DNA from: Streptosporangiaceae bacterium
GTDB lineage: Bacteria > Actinomycetota > Actinomycetes > Streptosporangiales > Streptosporangiaceae
Assembly (NCBI GenBank): GCA_025934635.1
Contig: JAICWX010000012.1
Span: forward strand, 1-56,922
Length of the DNA stretch: 56,922 nt
Direction of reading: 5' to 3'
The notes under the pieces are model-generated. The model was not told where the DNA came from and ran no database searches. It was given only the letters and a program-made list of their open reading frames with translations. Below are positions 15,284 to 24,633 of this stretch, one piece after another. The position numbers were made by a program, and so were the translations under genes. Each line of letters starts with the position of its first letter. The first letter of the stretch is position 1.

Positions 15284-16462
15284 ATGCGACTGCTGCACAC
15301 CTCGGACTGGCACCTGGGCCGGTCGCTGCACCGCGCGGACCTGCGAGCGGCGCAGGCGGCGTTCCTCGGCCACCTGGTGGAGGTGGCCCGGTCCGAGCGG
15401 GTGGACGCGGTGCTGGTCGCGGGGGACGTCTACGACCGGGCGGTGCCGCCGGTGGACGCCGTCGAGCTGTGCGCGGACGCGCTGCTGCGGCTGCACGACA
15501 CCGGTGCGAGCATCGTGCTGATCAGCGGCAATCACGATTCCGCCCGCCGGCTCGGGTTCGGCGGCGAGCTGCTGGAGAAGACGGGCGTGCACCTGCGCAC
15601 CCAATACGGCGCGCTGGCCCGGCCGGTCGTGGTCGAGGACGCGCACGGCCCGGCCGCCGTCTACGGGGTGCCGTACCTCGAGCCCGACGCCGTCCGCACC
15701 GAGCTGCCCCCGCACCTGCCCCGCGGCCACGCCGGGGTGCTCGGGCACGCGGTCGGCCGCATCCGGGCCGACGCGGACGCCCGCGGCATCGGGCGCCGCG
15801 TGGTCATGGCGCACGGCTGGGTCACCGGCGGGGCCGCCAGCGAGTCGGAGCGGGACATCAGCGTCGGCGGCGTCGGCCAGGTCCCCGCGGCCCTGTTCGA
15901 CGGGTTCAGCTACGGGGCCCTGGGGCACCTGCACGGCCAGCAGACCCTCGCCCCGCACCTGCGCTACAGCGGCTCGCCGCTGCCGTACTCGTTCTCCGAG
16001 GCCGCGCACCGCAAGGGCAGCTGGCTGGTGGAACTGGACGGCGCGGGCACGGCGCACGCCGAGCTGGTGCCCGCCCCGGTGCACCGGCGGCTGAGCGTGC
16101 TCCGCGGCCGGCTGGAGGAAATCCTCGGCTCGGCCGCCTACGCGGACCACGAGGCCGACTTCGTCTCCGTCACGCTCACCGACCCGAGCCGCCCGGAGGG
16201 CGCGATGGATGCCCTGAGCGCCCGGTTCCCGCACATCCTGGTCCTCGCGCACGAGCCGGAGGGAGTCCTGCCCGACGAGCGCGGCTACCGGGCCAAGGTC
16301 ACCGGCCGCGACGACCTCTGCGTCGCGGCCGAGTTCGTGCAGCACGTCAGGAACGAGCCGCCCTCACCGGGGGAGCGGCAGCTGCTCAGCGACGCGTTCG
16401 CTGCGGCCCGCACCGAAGAAGCCAGCGCCGAAGAAGCCAGCACCGAAGAATCGTCCGCCTGA
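15284..16462 (+). CDS. sbcD: exonuclease SbcCD subunit D
   Basis: The 392-residue nuclease subunit begins MRLLHTSDWHLGRSL, followed by VAGDVYDRAVPP, ISGNHDSARRLGF, VMAHGWVTGG and YGALGHLHGQQ, the phosphoesterase motifs that bind two metal ions. With SbcC it forms an Mre11-Rad50-type complex that opens hairpins and blocked DNA ends. The C-terminus ends in a repetitive EEASAEEASTEESSA tail. Its stop overlaps the sbcC ATG by one base (TGATG), so the pair is coupled. Confidence 0.96.
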   Translation: MRLLHTSDWHLGRSLHRADLRAAQAAFLGHLVEVARSERVDAVLVAGDVYDRAVPPVDAVELCADALLRLHDTGASIVLISGNHDSARRLGFGGELLEKTGVHLRTQYGALARPVVVEDAHGPAAVYGVPYLEPDAVRTELPPHLPRGHAGVLGHAVGRIRADADARGIGRRVVMAHGWVTGGAASESERDISVGGVGQVPAALFDGFSYGALGHLHGQQTLAPHLRYSGSPLPYSFSEAAHRKGSWLVELDGAGTAHAELVPAPVHRRLSVLRGRLEEILGSAAYADHEADFVSVTLTDPSRPEGAMDALSARFPHILVLAHEPEGVLPDERGYRAKVTGRDDLCVAAEFVQHVRNEPPSPGERQLLSDAFAAARTEEASAEEASTEESSA

Positions 16463-19400
16463 TGCGCCCGCACCACCTGCGCGTAACCGCGTTCGGCGCG
16501 TTCGGCGGCACCGTGGCGGTCAGCTTCGACGACCTGGCCTCCGCGGGCCTGTTCCTGCTGCACGGCGAGACCGGTGCGGGCAAGACCACGCTGCTCGACG
16601 CGATCGGCTTCGCCCTCTACGGCCGGGTCCCCGGCCAGCGGGGCAAGACCCGCAGGCTCCGCTCGGATCACGCCGCGCCGGGCACCTCCACCGAGGTCCG
16701 CCTGGAGGCGACGCTCGGCGGCCGCCGGATGCGCATCACCCGCAAGCCGGAACAGGAACGCGCCAAGCTCCGCGGCACCGGCACCACCACCTCGCCGGCG
16801 AAGATCCTGCTCGAGGAGCTCACCGGCGGCTCCTGGCGCGCCGTCTCCACCCGGGCCGGCGAGGCGGACGCCGAGATCGCCGACCTGATGGGCATGTCCG
16901 CCGAGCAGTTCTTCCAGGTCGTCCTGCTGCCGCAGGGCCAGTTCGCGCAGTTCCTGCACGCCGACGCGGCCGACCGGGCCCGCCTGCTGCAGCGCCTGTT
17001 CGGCACCGACCGGTTCCGCGCCGTGGAGGAGTGGCTGGCGGGCCGCCGCCGCGACACCGCCCGCGAGGTCGAGCAGGCCAAGCTGGGCATTGCCGAGCTG
17101 GTCGCCCGCATCACCCAGGCCGCCCTGCCCGGGGGCACCGCGCCGGCCGGGGACGACCTCCCGTCCCCGGCCTGGGCCACCAGCCTGGCCGAGACCGCGG
17201 CCGCCCGCACCGGCACCTGCGCCGGGCAGGTCCGCGCCCTGCGCGCCGAGCTGGATCAGGCCCAGGCCCGGCTGCGCGACGCGGAACGGCTGGCCGAGCG
17301 CCAGCGCCGTCGCGCCGACGCCCTCCGCACCTCCGGTCAGCTCGCCGCGGCCGTCCCCGCCGTCGACGCGCTGCGCGCCGAACTCGACGCCGCCGTCCGG
17401 GCCGCCGGGGTCACCGCCGCCCTGACCGAGGCCGAGCGCACCGCCGCTGCCCTGGCCGAGGCCAGCGCGGCCGAGGAACAGGCCCGGGCCCTGGCCGCCG
17501 AGGTTCCCGGAACCCGTTCCGCCGAGGCCGCCGCCGGCCTGCGGGCCCAGGCCCAGCAGCACACGACCCGGCTCGGCCACCTCGAAGCGCTCCGCCCCGT
17601 GTCCGCCCAGGCCGACGACGAGGACCGGGCCGCCGCGGCGGCCCGGGCCGCGGCCGTCGCCCTGGACGCCGAGATCTCCCAGCTCCAGGCCGGGGCCGCG
17701 ATCGCGCGGGACCAGCGTCCCGGCCTCAGCCGCGAGCGCGACCAGGCCCGCGCGGCGGGCGAGCAGTTCCCCGAGGTCCAGGCCGCGGCCGACCGCCACC
17801 ACCGCGCCGCCCTGGACATGGCCGCCCTGGTCGAAGCCCGCACCGAAGCCGGCCGCCAGTCCGAGGCGTACCTGACCGCCAAGCTGGATTACATCCATCT
17901 CTTCGAGGAGGCGTCCCGGCTGCGCCGGGAACGCATCGACAACATGCGCGCCGAGCTGGCCGCCACCCTGGTCGACGGTACCCCGTGCCCGGTGTGCGGC
18001 TCGCTGGACCACCCGGAGCTGTGCGAGCTGCGCGGTGACCGGGTGACCCGCGAGCAGGAGGAAGCCGCCGACGCCGCGGCGGCCGAGGCCGCCGATCGGG
18101 CCGAGACCATCGGCGCGCGGCTCGGCATCGCCGACGCTCAGGTCTCCGACCTGTCCGCCCGGCTGGAGGAGGCCGGCTTCACCGTCGCCGCCGACCTCCT
18201 CTCGCTCCGGGCCGACGCCACCCGCCTCCGGGCTGCCGCCCGCGACCTGGCCGCCCAGGCCGGGCAGCTGGCCGCGCGGCGCCGCCCCGACCACCAGGCC
18301 GCACTGGACGACCTCGACCGGAGCCTCGCCGATGCGGACAAGCGCCTGGCCGAGCTGGCCAGCCAGCGTGAGGCCGGCCTGACCCAGGCCGCCCAGGCGG
18401 CCCGGCGGGCCGCCCGGCACCGGGAGTCGCTGCTGGCCCAGCTGGACGGCGCGCCCGACCTGGACTCGGCCCTGGCCACGGTGCGGGCCGCCGCCGGCGC
18501 GCTGACCGCCGCCGCCGATGCCGCCGAGGCCACCGCCCGGGCCGCCGCCGACGCCGCCCGGGCCGCCGGGCTGGCCGTCACGGCCGCCCGGGATGCGGGC
18601 TTCCCCGGCCTGGACGAGGTCCGTGACGCCCGCCGGGACCCGGACTGGCGGGCCCGCCAGGACCAGGTCATCCGCGACCACGAGCAGCGGGCCGCCGCCG
18701 TGGCCGAGACGCTCGCCGACCCTGACCTTGACGTCCCGCTGGACCCGCCGTCCGACGTGGACAGCGCGGTGATCGCGGTCGAGGCGGCCCGCAAGGTCCA
18801 CGACGACGCCGTGGCCGCGCATGCCCACGCGCAGAACCAGGCTGAGCAGCTCGCCGCCCTCGCCCCTCAGCTCGCCACCCGCCTGGCCGGGCTGGAGCCG
18901 CTGGCCGCCGCCGCCGCCGAGGCCCGCAGGCTCGCCGACCTGGCCGCTGGCCAGGGTGCCAACGCGCTCAAGATGACGCTGTCGTCCTTCGTGCTGGCCG
19001 CGCGGCTGGAGGAGGTCGCGGCTGCCGCCAGCGAGCGGCTGCTGAAGATGACCTCGGGCCGCTACTCGCTGGTGCACACCGATGCCCGCCGGGGCGGGGG
19101 CCGGTCCGGCCTGGGCCTGCTCGCCTGCGACGGCTGGACCGGCGTCGACCGCGATACCAGCACGCTCTCCGGCGGCGAGACGTTCCTGGCCAGCCTGGCC
19201 CTTGCCCTCGGTCTGGCCGACGTGGTCACCGCCGAGGCAGCCGGCACCAGGATCGAGGCCCTGTTCGTCGACGAGGGCTTCGGCAGCCTGGACGAGGAGA
19301 CCCTCGAAGAGGTCATGACCGTGCTGGACAGCCTGCGCGAGGGCGGCCGCATGGTCGGAATCGTCAGCCACGTCGCCGAGCTCCGGCAGCGCATCCCGGC

Positions 19401-19464
19401 CCAGATCCGGGTGCGAAAGGGCCATTCCGGCAGCGATCTGACCGTCCGTCCCCAGGTCACTTAG
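16462..19464 (+). CDS. sbcC: exonuclease SbcCD subunit C (Rad50-like)
   Basis: The 1000-residue SMC-like ATPase has Walker A HGETGAGKTTLLDAIGFALYG near residue 35, Q-loop VVLLPQGQFAQFL, long Ala/Arg/Glu-rich coiled coils on both sides of a zinc-hook motif PCPVCGSLDHPE (about residue 510), then signature STLSGGETFLASL and Walker B ALFVDEGFGSLDEETL, plus a D-loop. Length and layout match SbcC. ATG 16462 is chosen because it gives the expected MRPHHLRVTAFGAFGG start directly at the sbcD stop; the frame extends further upstream only as a shadow. Confidence 0.96.
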   Translation: MRPHHLRVTAFGAFGGTVAVSFDDLASAGLFLLHGETGAGKTTLLDAIGFALYGRVPGQRGKTRRLRSDHAAPGTSTEVRLEATLGGRRMRITRKPEQERAKLRGTGTTTSPAKILLEELTGGSWRAVSTRAGEADAEIADLMGMSAEQFFQVVLLPQGQFAQFLHADAADRARLLQRLFGTDRFRAVEEWLAGRRRDTAREVEQAKLGIAELVARITQAALPGGTAPAGDDLPSPAWATSLAETAAARTGTCAGQVRALRAELDQAQARLRDAERLAERQRRRADALRTSGQLAAAVPAVDALRAELDAAVRAAGVTAALTEAERTAAALAEASAAEEQARALAAEVPGTRSAEAAAGLRAQAQQHTTRLGHLEALRPVSAQADDEDRAAAAARAAAVALDAEISQLQAGAAIARDQRPGLSRERDQARAAGEQFPEVQAAADRHHRAALDMAALVEARTEAGRQSEAYLTAKLDYIHLFEEASRLRRERIDNMRAELAATLVDGTPCPVCGSLDHPELCELRGDRVTREQEEAADAAAAEAADRAETIGARLGIADAQVSDLSARLEEAGFTVAADLLSLRADATRLRAAARDLAAQAGQLAARRRPDHQAALDDLDRSLADADKRLAELASQREAGLTQAAQAARRAARHRESLLAQLDGAPDLDSALATVRAAAGALTAAADAAEATARAAADAARAAGLAVTAARDAGFPGLDEVRDARRDPDWRARQDQVIRDHEQRAAAVAETLADPDLDVPLDPPSDVDSAVIAVEAARKVHDDAVAAHAHAQNQAEQLAALAPQLATRLAGLEPLAAAAAEARRLADLAAGQGANALKMTLSSFVLAARLEEVAAAASERLLKMTSGRYSLVHTDARRGGGRSGLGLLACDGWTGVDRDTSTLSGGETFLASLALALGLADVVTAEAAGTRIEALFVDEGFGSLDEETLEEVMTVLDSLREGGRMVGIVSHVAELRQRIPAQIRVRKGHSGSDLTVRPQVT

Positions 19465-19537
19465 GTTTTTCTGGCGAACGAGGCAGCCGCGCGCCTCGCG
19501 AACGCCTAACCTAACGTAGTGAGGGGGATAACAGATA

Positions 19538-20326
19538 GTGATAGATAACAATCGTACCAGGGAGCCAGACTCCCGGAGTTTAGTGCGGGCCTGCCCAGCT
19601 GCCGCCCGCGCAGCCGACGCCGGGCAGCCGCCCGACGCCTCTTTCGCCGGCGTGCCTCTCGTCTACGGGATCGTGCCCCTGCTGGTCCACGCCAGCCTGG
19701 CCCCGCACATTCTCGGCTCGCGCGGCTCCGTGAGCCGCAAGCGCGGCGTGATCAACACGTTCGGCCTGCTGGAAGACCTGGCCGATGCCCTCGAGCCAGG
19801 ACCTGCCCACGACCGGTACCGGACCGTCGTCCGGCTCCTCGACTGGTACGCCAAGCATCACCGCGAAGCCCCGGGAAACCTGAGCGAGCTGGAACGCGAC
19901 GTCAGCCTGATCCGCCGGTTCGCCCGGCCCCTGCCCGTCCTGGCGGACGCGCGCGAGCGCGACTACTTCGGGCTGGCCCGGGAGCTCGCGCTCTTCCGGG
20001 ACCTGAGGTTCGCCCGCGACATCGACGCCGGCTCCGCCCACAAGATCAGGGCCGGGTTCGCGCGCTTCCTGCGCGGGATCGCCGATCACCCCGATGTGGC
20101 GGGCAGCCACGCAGCCGGCCAGGGCAGCGGCCAGAACCTGGACCCGTGCCTGGTCAACACGCCCCTGCTGGTTCTCGCGTACGCGATCGAGCGCATGCCG
20201 GCCAGCCCGGAACCAGACGCCGAGATCGCCCGGCGCCTGACTCCCTTCCGGCTCTCCGGCTGGCGGCCCGCACCCGGCCGGCGCACCATGGGGGGATGCA
20301 CCCCATTGGCTGGCTGGCCGGCCTGA
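19538..20326 (+). CDS. hypothetical protein, mostly helical
   Basis: A 262-residue protein starting at a GTG with GAGGGGG upstream. The middle is predicted helical (LLEDLADALEPGPAHDRYRTVV, LLDWYAKHHREAP, ERDVSLIRRFARPLPVLADA) with no catalytic motif, signal peptide or membrane span that I can name. The last 31 bases overlap the start of the lipase-like gene in another frame, so its true end, or the lipase start, deserves caution. It follows sbcC by 73 bases and could be transcribed from its own promoter. Function unknown. Confidence 0.55.
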   Translation: MIDNNRTREPDSRSLVRACPAAARAADAGQPPDASFAGVPLVYGIVPLLVHASLAPHILGSRGSVSRKRGVINTFGLLEDLADALEPGPAHDRYRTVVRLLDWYAKHHREAPGNLSELERDVSLIRRFARPLPVLADARERDYFGLARELALFRDLRFARDIDAGSAHKIRAGFARFLRGIADHPDVAGSHAAGQGSGQNLDPCLVNTPLLVLAYAIERMPASPEPDAEIARRLTPFRLSGWRPAPGRRTMGGCTPLAGWPA

Positions 20327-21123
20327 GCCCGCGGCGGCGGCTGCTCGTGACCGTGCTGGCCCTGGTCGTGGTGGCCGGAGCCGTGGCCGGCACGGTGCGC
20401 GGGCTGGCCGGCCAGCCCGCCGTGCCGCCCGCCGGCGACCGCCGCCCGGGTGATGTGCTGCTGGTGCCGGGCTACGGCGGCAGCACCACCGCGCTCGGCC
20501 AGCTGGCCGGGCGGATCACCGCCGCCGGCGGGCGCGCGACCGTGGTCAGGCTGGCCGGCGACGGCACCGGCGACCTGCGGGAGCAGGCGAACGTGCTGAA
20601 CGGGTACGTGAACCAGGCCCTGGCCGCGGGCTCGGGCCCGGTGACCGTGATCGGCTACTCGGCCGGAGGCGTGGTGGCCTGGCTGTGGGACGTCGACTAC
20701 GACGGGACGGCCAAGGCCCGCCGGATCATCACGCTGGGCTCGCCGCTGCACGGCGCGGACCTGGCCGCCGTGGGCGCGGCCGACGCGCCCGGCGCCTGCC
20801 CGGCCGCCTGCGAGGAACTCGTCCCCGGCAGCTCCATGCTCAGCCGCTTGCAGGGCACCGCCGCGGCCACCCGGCCGCCCTGGCTGTCCCTGTGGACCAC
20901 GGACGACCAGGTCGTCCAGCCGCCCGACTCCGCCCGGCTGACCGGCGCGGTGAACGTCCCGCTGCAGTCGGTGTGCCCCGGCGCCTCGATCGGCCACGGC
21001 CAGCTCCCCACCGCCCCGCTCGTCGTCGGCATCGTCCTGCGAGCCCTGCGCGGCGGTGCCATTACCCCGCCCCGCCCTTCCGAATGCCGCTCGCTGCAGG
21101 ATCTCGGCAACCCCGGGAGCTAG
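20296..21123 (+). CDS. secreted or membrane-anchored lipase-like alpha/beta hydrolase
   Basis: The 275-residue protein begins with a basic stretch and one hydrophobic helix (LLVTVLALVVVAGAVAGTV, residues 15-33), a signal anchor. The hydrolase follows: DVLLVPGYGGSTTALGQL (oxyanion region), GPVTVIGYSAGGVVAW with nucleophile Ser in GYSAGG, an Asp in LWTTDDQVVQPPDS and His in GHGQLP as likely triad members. This fits lipase class 2 / triacylglycerol lipase-like proteins acting outside the membrane. Cysteines in APGACPAACEEL and VCPGAS may form disulphides. ATG 20296 is preceded by GGGGGA. Confidence 0.82.
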   Translation: MHPIGWLAGLSPRRRLLVTVLALVVVAGAVAGTVRGLAGQPAVPPAGDRRPGDVLLVPGYGGSTTALGQLAGRITAAGGRATVVRLAGDGTGDLREQANVLNGYVNQALAAGSGPVTVIGYSAGGVVAWLWDVDYDGTAKARRIITLGSPLHGADLAAVGAADAPGACPAACEELVPGSSMLSRLQGTAAATRPPWLSLWTTDDQVVQPPDSARLTGAVNVPLQSVCPGASIGHGQLPTAPLVVGIVLRALRGGAITPPRPSECRSLQDLGNPGS

Positions 21124-21299
21124 CGATTCCGAATAGCTCCCTACCACTCGCCTTCCCGGCCGCTCTCGGTCAGCACCATCGGCCCTTCGGACCGTCACCA
21201 TCCCCGGCACCTTCTGAACCGACAGCATCCGCAGCACCTTCGGAACCGTCAGCACCCCCAGCACCGTCCAGTCCCGGCCCGCCACCCCCGAGTGCTCTG

Positions 21300-21432
21300 G
21301 CTGACGACATCGATGGAGCATCAATGTCGCGATCGCGACATCGATGGAGCATCCATGTCGTTGCCGACGGCCAGTCGAGGGCCGCAACTGGTAACAGGTG
21401 CGAGCTGTGGTGCGGATGCGAATGCTGAGGCC
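21300..21432. repeat. dispersed ~133-base element with paired palindromes, copy 2
   Basis: The core (21305-21360) again has two 25-base palindromes with arms CGACATCGATG and CATC[AC]ATGTCG around GAG, separated here by CGATCG, which makes almost the whole 56-base core one long inverted repeat. The same tail TGGTGCGGATGCGAATGC then TGAGGCC closes it at 21432. It lies in the 581-base gap before the solute-binding lipoprotein gene, about 270 bases from its start. The arm bases differ between copies at positions that vary mostly T/C, as expected of an old family. Confidence 0.8.
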
Positions 21433-21486
21433 CTGCCCCTAGCCCTGCCCCTAGCCCTGCCCCTGCTCCGGTCCGGTCCGGTCCGG
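21431..21486. repeat. simple tandem repeats: 12-base then 5-base units
   Basis: Directly after the dispersed element come nearly three copies of CCCTGCCCCTAG (21431-21464) and four copies of TCCGG (21467-21486). The rest of the 21124-21704 gap has a second weak 27-base repeat (about 21208-21266) and an AT-richer promoter-like stretch from about 21590. No gene is supported in it. Confidence 0.75.
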
Positions 21487-21704
21487 GACCGGGTGCCAGT
21501 TGGACTGACCGCTCCCGCCAGAAGAGCCGCATCCAAGCGGCATTGGGATATAGCTCAGTAATAGCTACACGGTTCACATCCGGCCGTTAGCATGACGAAC
21601 GGGAGCACGGCGGGCATTTCGTCATGTCCGTCCGCAGGAACTCAGATCTATCGAAGCACGACGTTGTGTGGGAATATTGTTTCTCGTGGTGTTAGAGGGA
21701 AAAG

Positions 21705-22730
21705 ATGAGACGGAGCATGCTGCGCGCGGTCGGCGTCGTCAGTGCCGGGCTATCCCTGCTGGGAGCGGCCGGATGCACTAGCCCGGGCAGCACGACGGGT
21801 ACCAGCCTCGCGGGCAACGTCAGCCTGCCCACCGTCGCGGGCCTGGAGAAGACGAACCTGACGGTCGGCGCCGTGCCCGTGGCCGACGAAGCCGGGCTCT
21901 ATATCGCCCAGGACGAAGGACTATTCGCGCAAGAGGGCCTGCACGTCACGATAAAGTCCATCATCAGCAGCGCCGACGCGACCACGGGCCAGAACAGCGG
22001 CAAGTACGACATCACCGCGGGGAACTCGGTTTCCTACATCCAGGATCAGGTAAATCACAGGTCCGATCTGGAAATCGTCGCCGAAGGCTCGCAGATGCAG
22101 CCGGGCAACCAGGCCCTGTACACCCTGCCCGGCTCGCCGATCACGAACGTATCGCAGCTCAAGGGCGCGCGGATCGGCGTCAACGCCGAGAACAACATCG
22201 GCACGCTGCTCATCAGCTCCGTGCTCAAGGAATACGGCATCTCGGCCCGCCAGGTGCATTTCGTGACGGTGAATTTCCCCGTCATGGGGCAGTACCTGGC
22301 GCAGGGAAAGATCGACGTGGCCTGGCTCCCCGAGCCGTTCGGCAGCATCGACGCGGAGAGCATGGGCCTGGCGGAACTCACTGACCTCGACCAGGGCGCG
22401 ACGGAGAACTTCCCGGTCGGGTGGTACGTCGCGACCAAGACCTGGGCGAAGAAGTACCCGCGGACGCTCCAGGCGTTCCTCACCGCCCTCCAGGCGGGCC
22501 AGCAGCTCGCCGACAGCCACCGGAACATCGTCGAGGAGGCGATGGAGCGGCTGCCCGCCCCGTACACGGTCACTCCCGTGATCGCGTCGGTGATGACGCT
22601 GGAGACCTACCCGCTCAGCGTCGCGCCCGACATCGACCTGCTGCGGGTCCAGCGGGTCGCCGACGAGATGTTCCAGTTCCACCTGCTGTCCCAGAAGTTC
22701 AAGGTCAGCACCATGCTCGGCGGCCTGTAA
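21705..22730 (+). CDS. SsuA/THI5-like solute-binding lipoprotein
   Basis: The 341-residue protein has a lipoprotein signal (LSLLGAAGC, lipidated Cys24). The mature part fits NMT1/SsuA-type periplasmic-binding proteins: LTVGAVPVADEAGLYIAQDEGLFAQEGL, SSADATTGQNSGKYDITAGN, and VAWLPEPFGSIDAE. Such proteins deliver sulfonates, nitrate, pyrimidine precursors or aromatic acids to an ABC importer. No importer permease or ATPase of that type is adjacent, so it is an orphan here. ATG 21705 follows AGAGGG. It converges with the ABC-2 permease gene 11 bases downstream. Confidence 0.9.
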   Translation: MRRSMLRAVGVVSAGLSLLGAAGCTSPGSTTGTSLAGNVSLPTVAGLEKTNLTVGAVPVADEAGLYIAQDEGLFAQEGLHVTIKSIISSADATTGQNSGKYDITAGNSVSYIQDQVNHRSDLEIVAEGSQMQPGNQALYTLPGSPITNVSQLKGARIGVNAENNIGTLLISSVLKEYGISARQVHFVTVNFPVMGQYLAQGKIDVAWLPEPFGSIDAESMGLAELTDLDQGATENFPVGWYVATKTWAKKYPRTLQAFLTALQAGQQLADSHRNIVEEAMERLPAPYTVTPVIASVMTLETYPLSVAPDIDLLRVQRVADEMFQFHLLSQKFKVSTMLGGL

Positions 22731-22741
22731 AAGCTGGAAGC

Positions 22742-23653
22742 TCACCTGGTGATGTCCTTGGTGGAGAAGTTCGCCCAGGCGGCGGCCAGGAAGACCACGA
22801 CGTAGACCGCCTGGATGCCGAACCCGCGCTGGATATCTCGCCAGAAGACGGGCTGGCGGAAGAAGTCGATCCAGGCCAGCCAGTACCGGGTGGGCAGGTA
22901 GGGCTGGACCACGGTGGCGGCGTTGAGCGCGACCAGCACCTCGCTGGCCACCAGCGCGGCCAGCGCGCCGAGGGCCGAGCCGAGGGCCGAGTCGGTAATG
23001 GTCGACAGGAACAGCGCGATCGCGGCCACGCCGAGCATCGACACCGTGATGAAGGCGATCGCCCCGCCGATCCGCTCGGTCAGCTGGAGCAGGCTGAGCG
23101 GGGCGCCGGACAGCGACGTGACGGCCCCGCCGGCCGCCTGTCCCGCGGTCGGCGCCTGCCCGGCGATCCCCGGGCCGGCCCCGGACAGGGCCCCGGTCCC
23201 GGTGCCGGGCGCCTGCCCTACCGCGGCGGCCCGGGACGGGCCGAGCAGGAAGACCCCGGTGGCGTAGGCGGTGAAGGTGACGGCCAGCACGACGGACAGC
23301 ACGTAGGCGGTGACCGAGATGAGCTTGGCGACCAGCAGCCGGGTCCGCCCGACCGGGCGCACCAGCAAGTAGCGCAGCGTGCCGCCGGCCGCCTCGCCCG
23401 CGATCGAGTCACCGGCCACGACCGCCACCGCGACCGGCAGGAACACCGGCAGCACCAGGGCCAGCGCGGCCGCCGGGTAGAGCTCACCGTCCTGCAGCAC
23501 GGCGGACAGGAACGCGCTGCCCTGGCCGGGCGGCGGGGCCAGGTGGGTGATCGTGATGAAGATCGCCACCACGAACGGCAGCGCGCAGGTCAGCAGCATG
23601 CTGATCCAGGTGCGCGGCCGCCGGAACAGCTTCACCAGCTCGACCCTGATCAC
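22742..23653 (-). CDS. ABC-2 type permease
   Basis: The 303-residue integral membrane protein begins VIRVELVKLFRRPRTWISML, typical of ABC-2 subunits that start with a cytoplasmic amphipathic helix. It has about six membrane segments and a Gly/Ala/Pro-rich extracellular loop (about residues 128-170). GTG 23653 overlaps the stop of the ATPase gene by four bases and was preferred over an upstream start that would run through unrelated frame. It is the last gene of a three-gene operon; the cargo is unknown. Confidence 0.9.
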   Translation of the reverse strand: MIRVELVKLFRRPRTWISMLLTCALPFVVAIFITITHLAPPPGQGSAFLSAVLQDGELYPAAALALVLPVFLPVAVAVVAGDSIAGEAAGGTLRYLLVRPVGRTRLLVAKLISVTAYVLSVVLAVTFTAYATGVFLLGPSRAAAVGQAPGTGTGALSGAGPGIAGQAPTAGQAAGGAVTSLSGAPLSLLQLTERIGGAIAFITVSMLGVAAIALFLSTITDSALGSALGALAALVASEVLVALNAATVVQPYLPTRYWLAWIDFFRQPVFWRDIQRGFGIQAVYVVVFLAAAWANFSTKDITR

Positions 23654-24633
23654 GAAGAACCCCCCGCCTGATCCGACCCCGCCTGATCCGGGCCGACGTG
23701 GTCGGAACCGGTCCCGGTCACCGAGAGCACGATCTCCTCGAGCGTGCGCTGGTGCGCGCTGATCGCGCTGACCCGCAGCCCCGCCCGCACCAGCCGCGCG
23801 TTGAGCGTGGCCGCGTCCCGGGCGGCCCCGTACCCGGCCGCGGGGCGGACCAGCAGCCGGTCGCCGTCCCGCCGCTCCACCTGCCCGTCGAGCAGCGCGA
23901 CGGCCTGGTCGGCGTCCGGGGTATCCACCACGATCCGGCCGGTCGGCGCGCGCAGCGCCGCCAGGTCGTCCTGCAGCACCAGCCGTCCCGCGTCCAGCAC
24001 CCCGACCCGGGTGCACAGCTGCTCCACCTCGGCCATCAGGTGGCTGGACAGGAAGACCGTCACGCCCGCCTCGTTCAGCCCGATGAGGAGCTCCCGCAGG
24101 TCCCGGATCCCGTGCGGGTCCAGGCCGTTGCCCGGCTCGTCAAGCACCAGCAGCCGCGGCCGGCGGATCAGCGCGCCGGCCAGGCCCAGCCGCTGCCGCA
24201 TGCCCAGGGAGTAGGCCTTGACCGGCCGGCGGCCCACCCCGCCCAGGCCGACCTGCTCCAGCGCCTCGCCGACGCGCCGCTTCCGGGTGCGCCGGGCGCT
24301 GCGCCCGCCCGGGCCGGCCGCGTCGAGCAGCGCCAGGTTCGTCCGGCCGGACAGGTGCGGGTAGGCCGCGGGTTCCTCGATCAGCGCCCCGACCTGCGGC
24401 AGCACCTCGCGGGCGTGCCGCGGCATCCGCCGGCCGAGCACCTCGATCTCGCCGCTGGTCGCGTAGACCAGGCCGAGCAGCATGCGGACCAGCGTGGTCT
24501 TGCCCGAGCCGTTCGGCCCGAGCAGGCCGTACCGGTCGCCCGCGCGCACCTCGAGGTCGACCGCGCGCACCGCGGTCACCGCACCATAGCGCTTGGTCAG
24601 CGCCCTCGTCCTGATCACATCCCCGTCGGTCAC
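23650..24633 (-). CDS. ABC transporter ATP-binding protein
   Basis: The 327-residue ATPase has Walker A GPNGSGKTTLVRMLLGL, signature YSLGMRQRLGLAGALI, Walker B LLVLDEPGNGLDP and H-loop VFLSSHLMAEVEQL, and a C-terminal extension with ISAHQRTLEEIVLSVTG. GTG 24633 is chosen because it overlaps the upstream gene's stop (GTGA). It belongs to the antibiotic/bacitracin-type exporter group. It pairs with the permease gene directly downstream. Confidence 0.93.
   Translation of the reverse strand: MTDGDVIRTRALTKRYGAVTAVRAVDLEVRAGDRYGLLGPNGSGKTTLVRMLLGLVYATSGEIEVLGRRMPRHAREVLPQVGALIEEPAAYPHLSGRTNLALLDAAGPGGRSARRTRKRRVGEALEQVGLGGVGRRPVKAYSLGMRQRLGLAGALIRRPRLLVLDEPGNGLDPHGIRDLRELLIGLNEAGVTVFLSSHLMAEVEQLCTRVGVLDAGRLVLQDDLAALRAPTGRIVVDTPDADQAVALLDGQVERRDGDRLLVRPAAGYGAARDAATLNARLVRAGLRVSAISAHQRTLEEIVLSVTGTGSDHVGPDQAGSDQAGGSS

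Noticed and set aside
15175..16461. The upstream extension of the sbcC frame through sbcD
   Set aside because: Arg/Gly/Pro-rich shadow of sbcD; the true sbcC start is the ATG overlapping the sbcD stop.
16285..19551. A 1088-codon minus-strand frame over sbcC
   Set aside because: Low-complexity Gly/Leu/Gln/Ala translation mirroring the coiled-coil codons; sbcC has every expected motif on the plus strand.
21546..21586. tRNA-like segment (ATAGCTCAGTAATAGCTA, then GGTTCACATCC)
   Set aside because: It resembles a D-arm and a T-arm, but the anticodon arm is missing, the T-loop has C where invariant A58 belongs, and the acceptor stem does not pair; probably chance.
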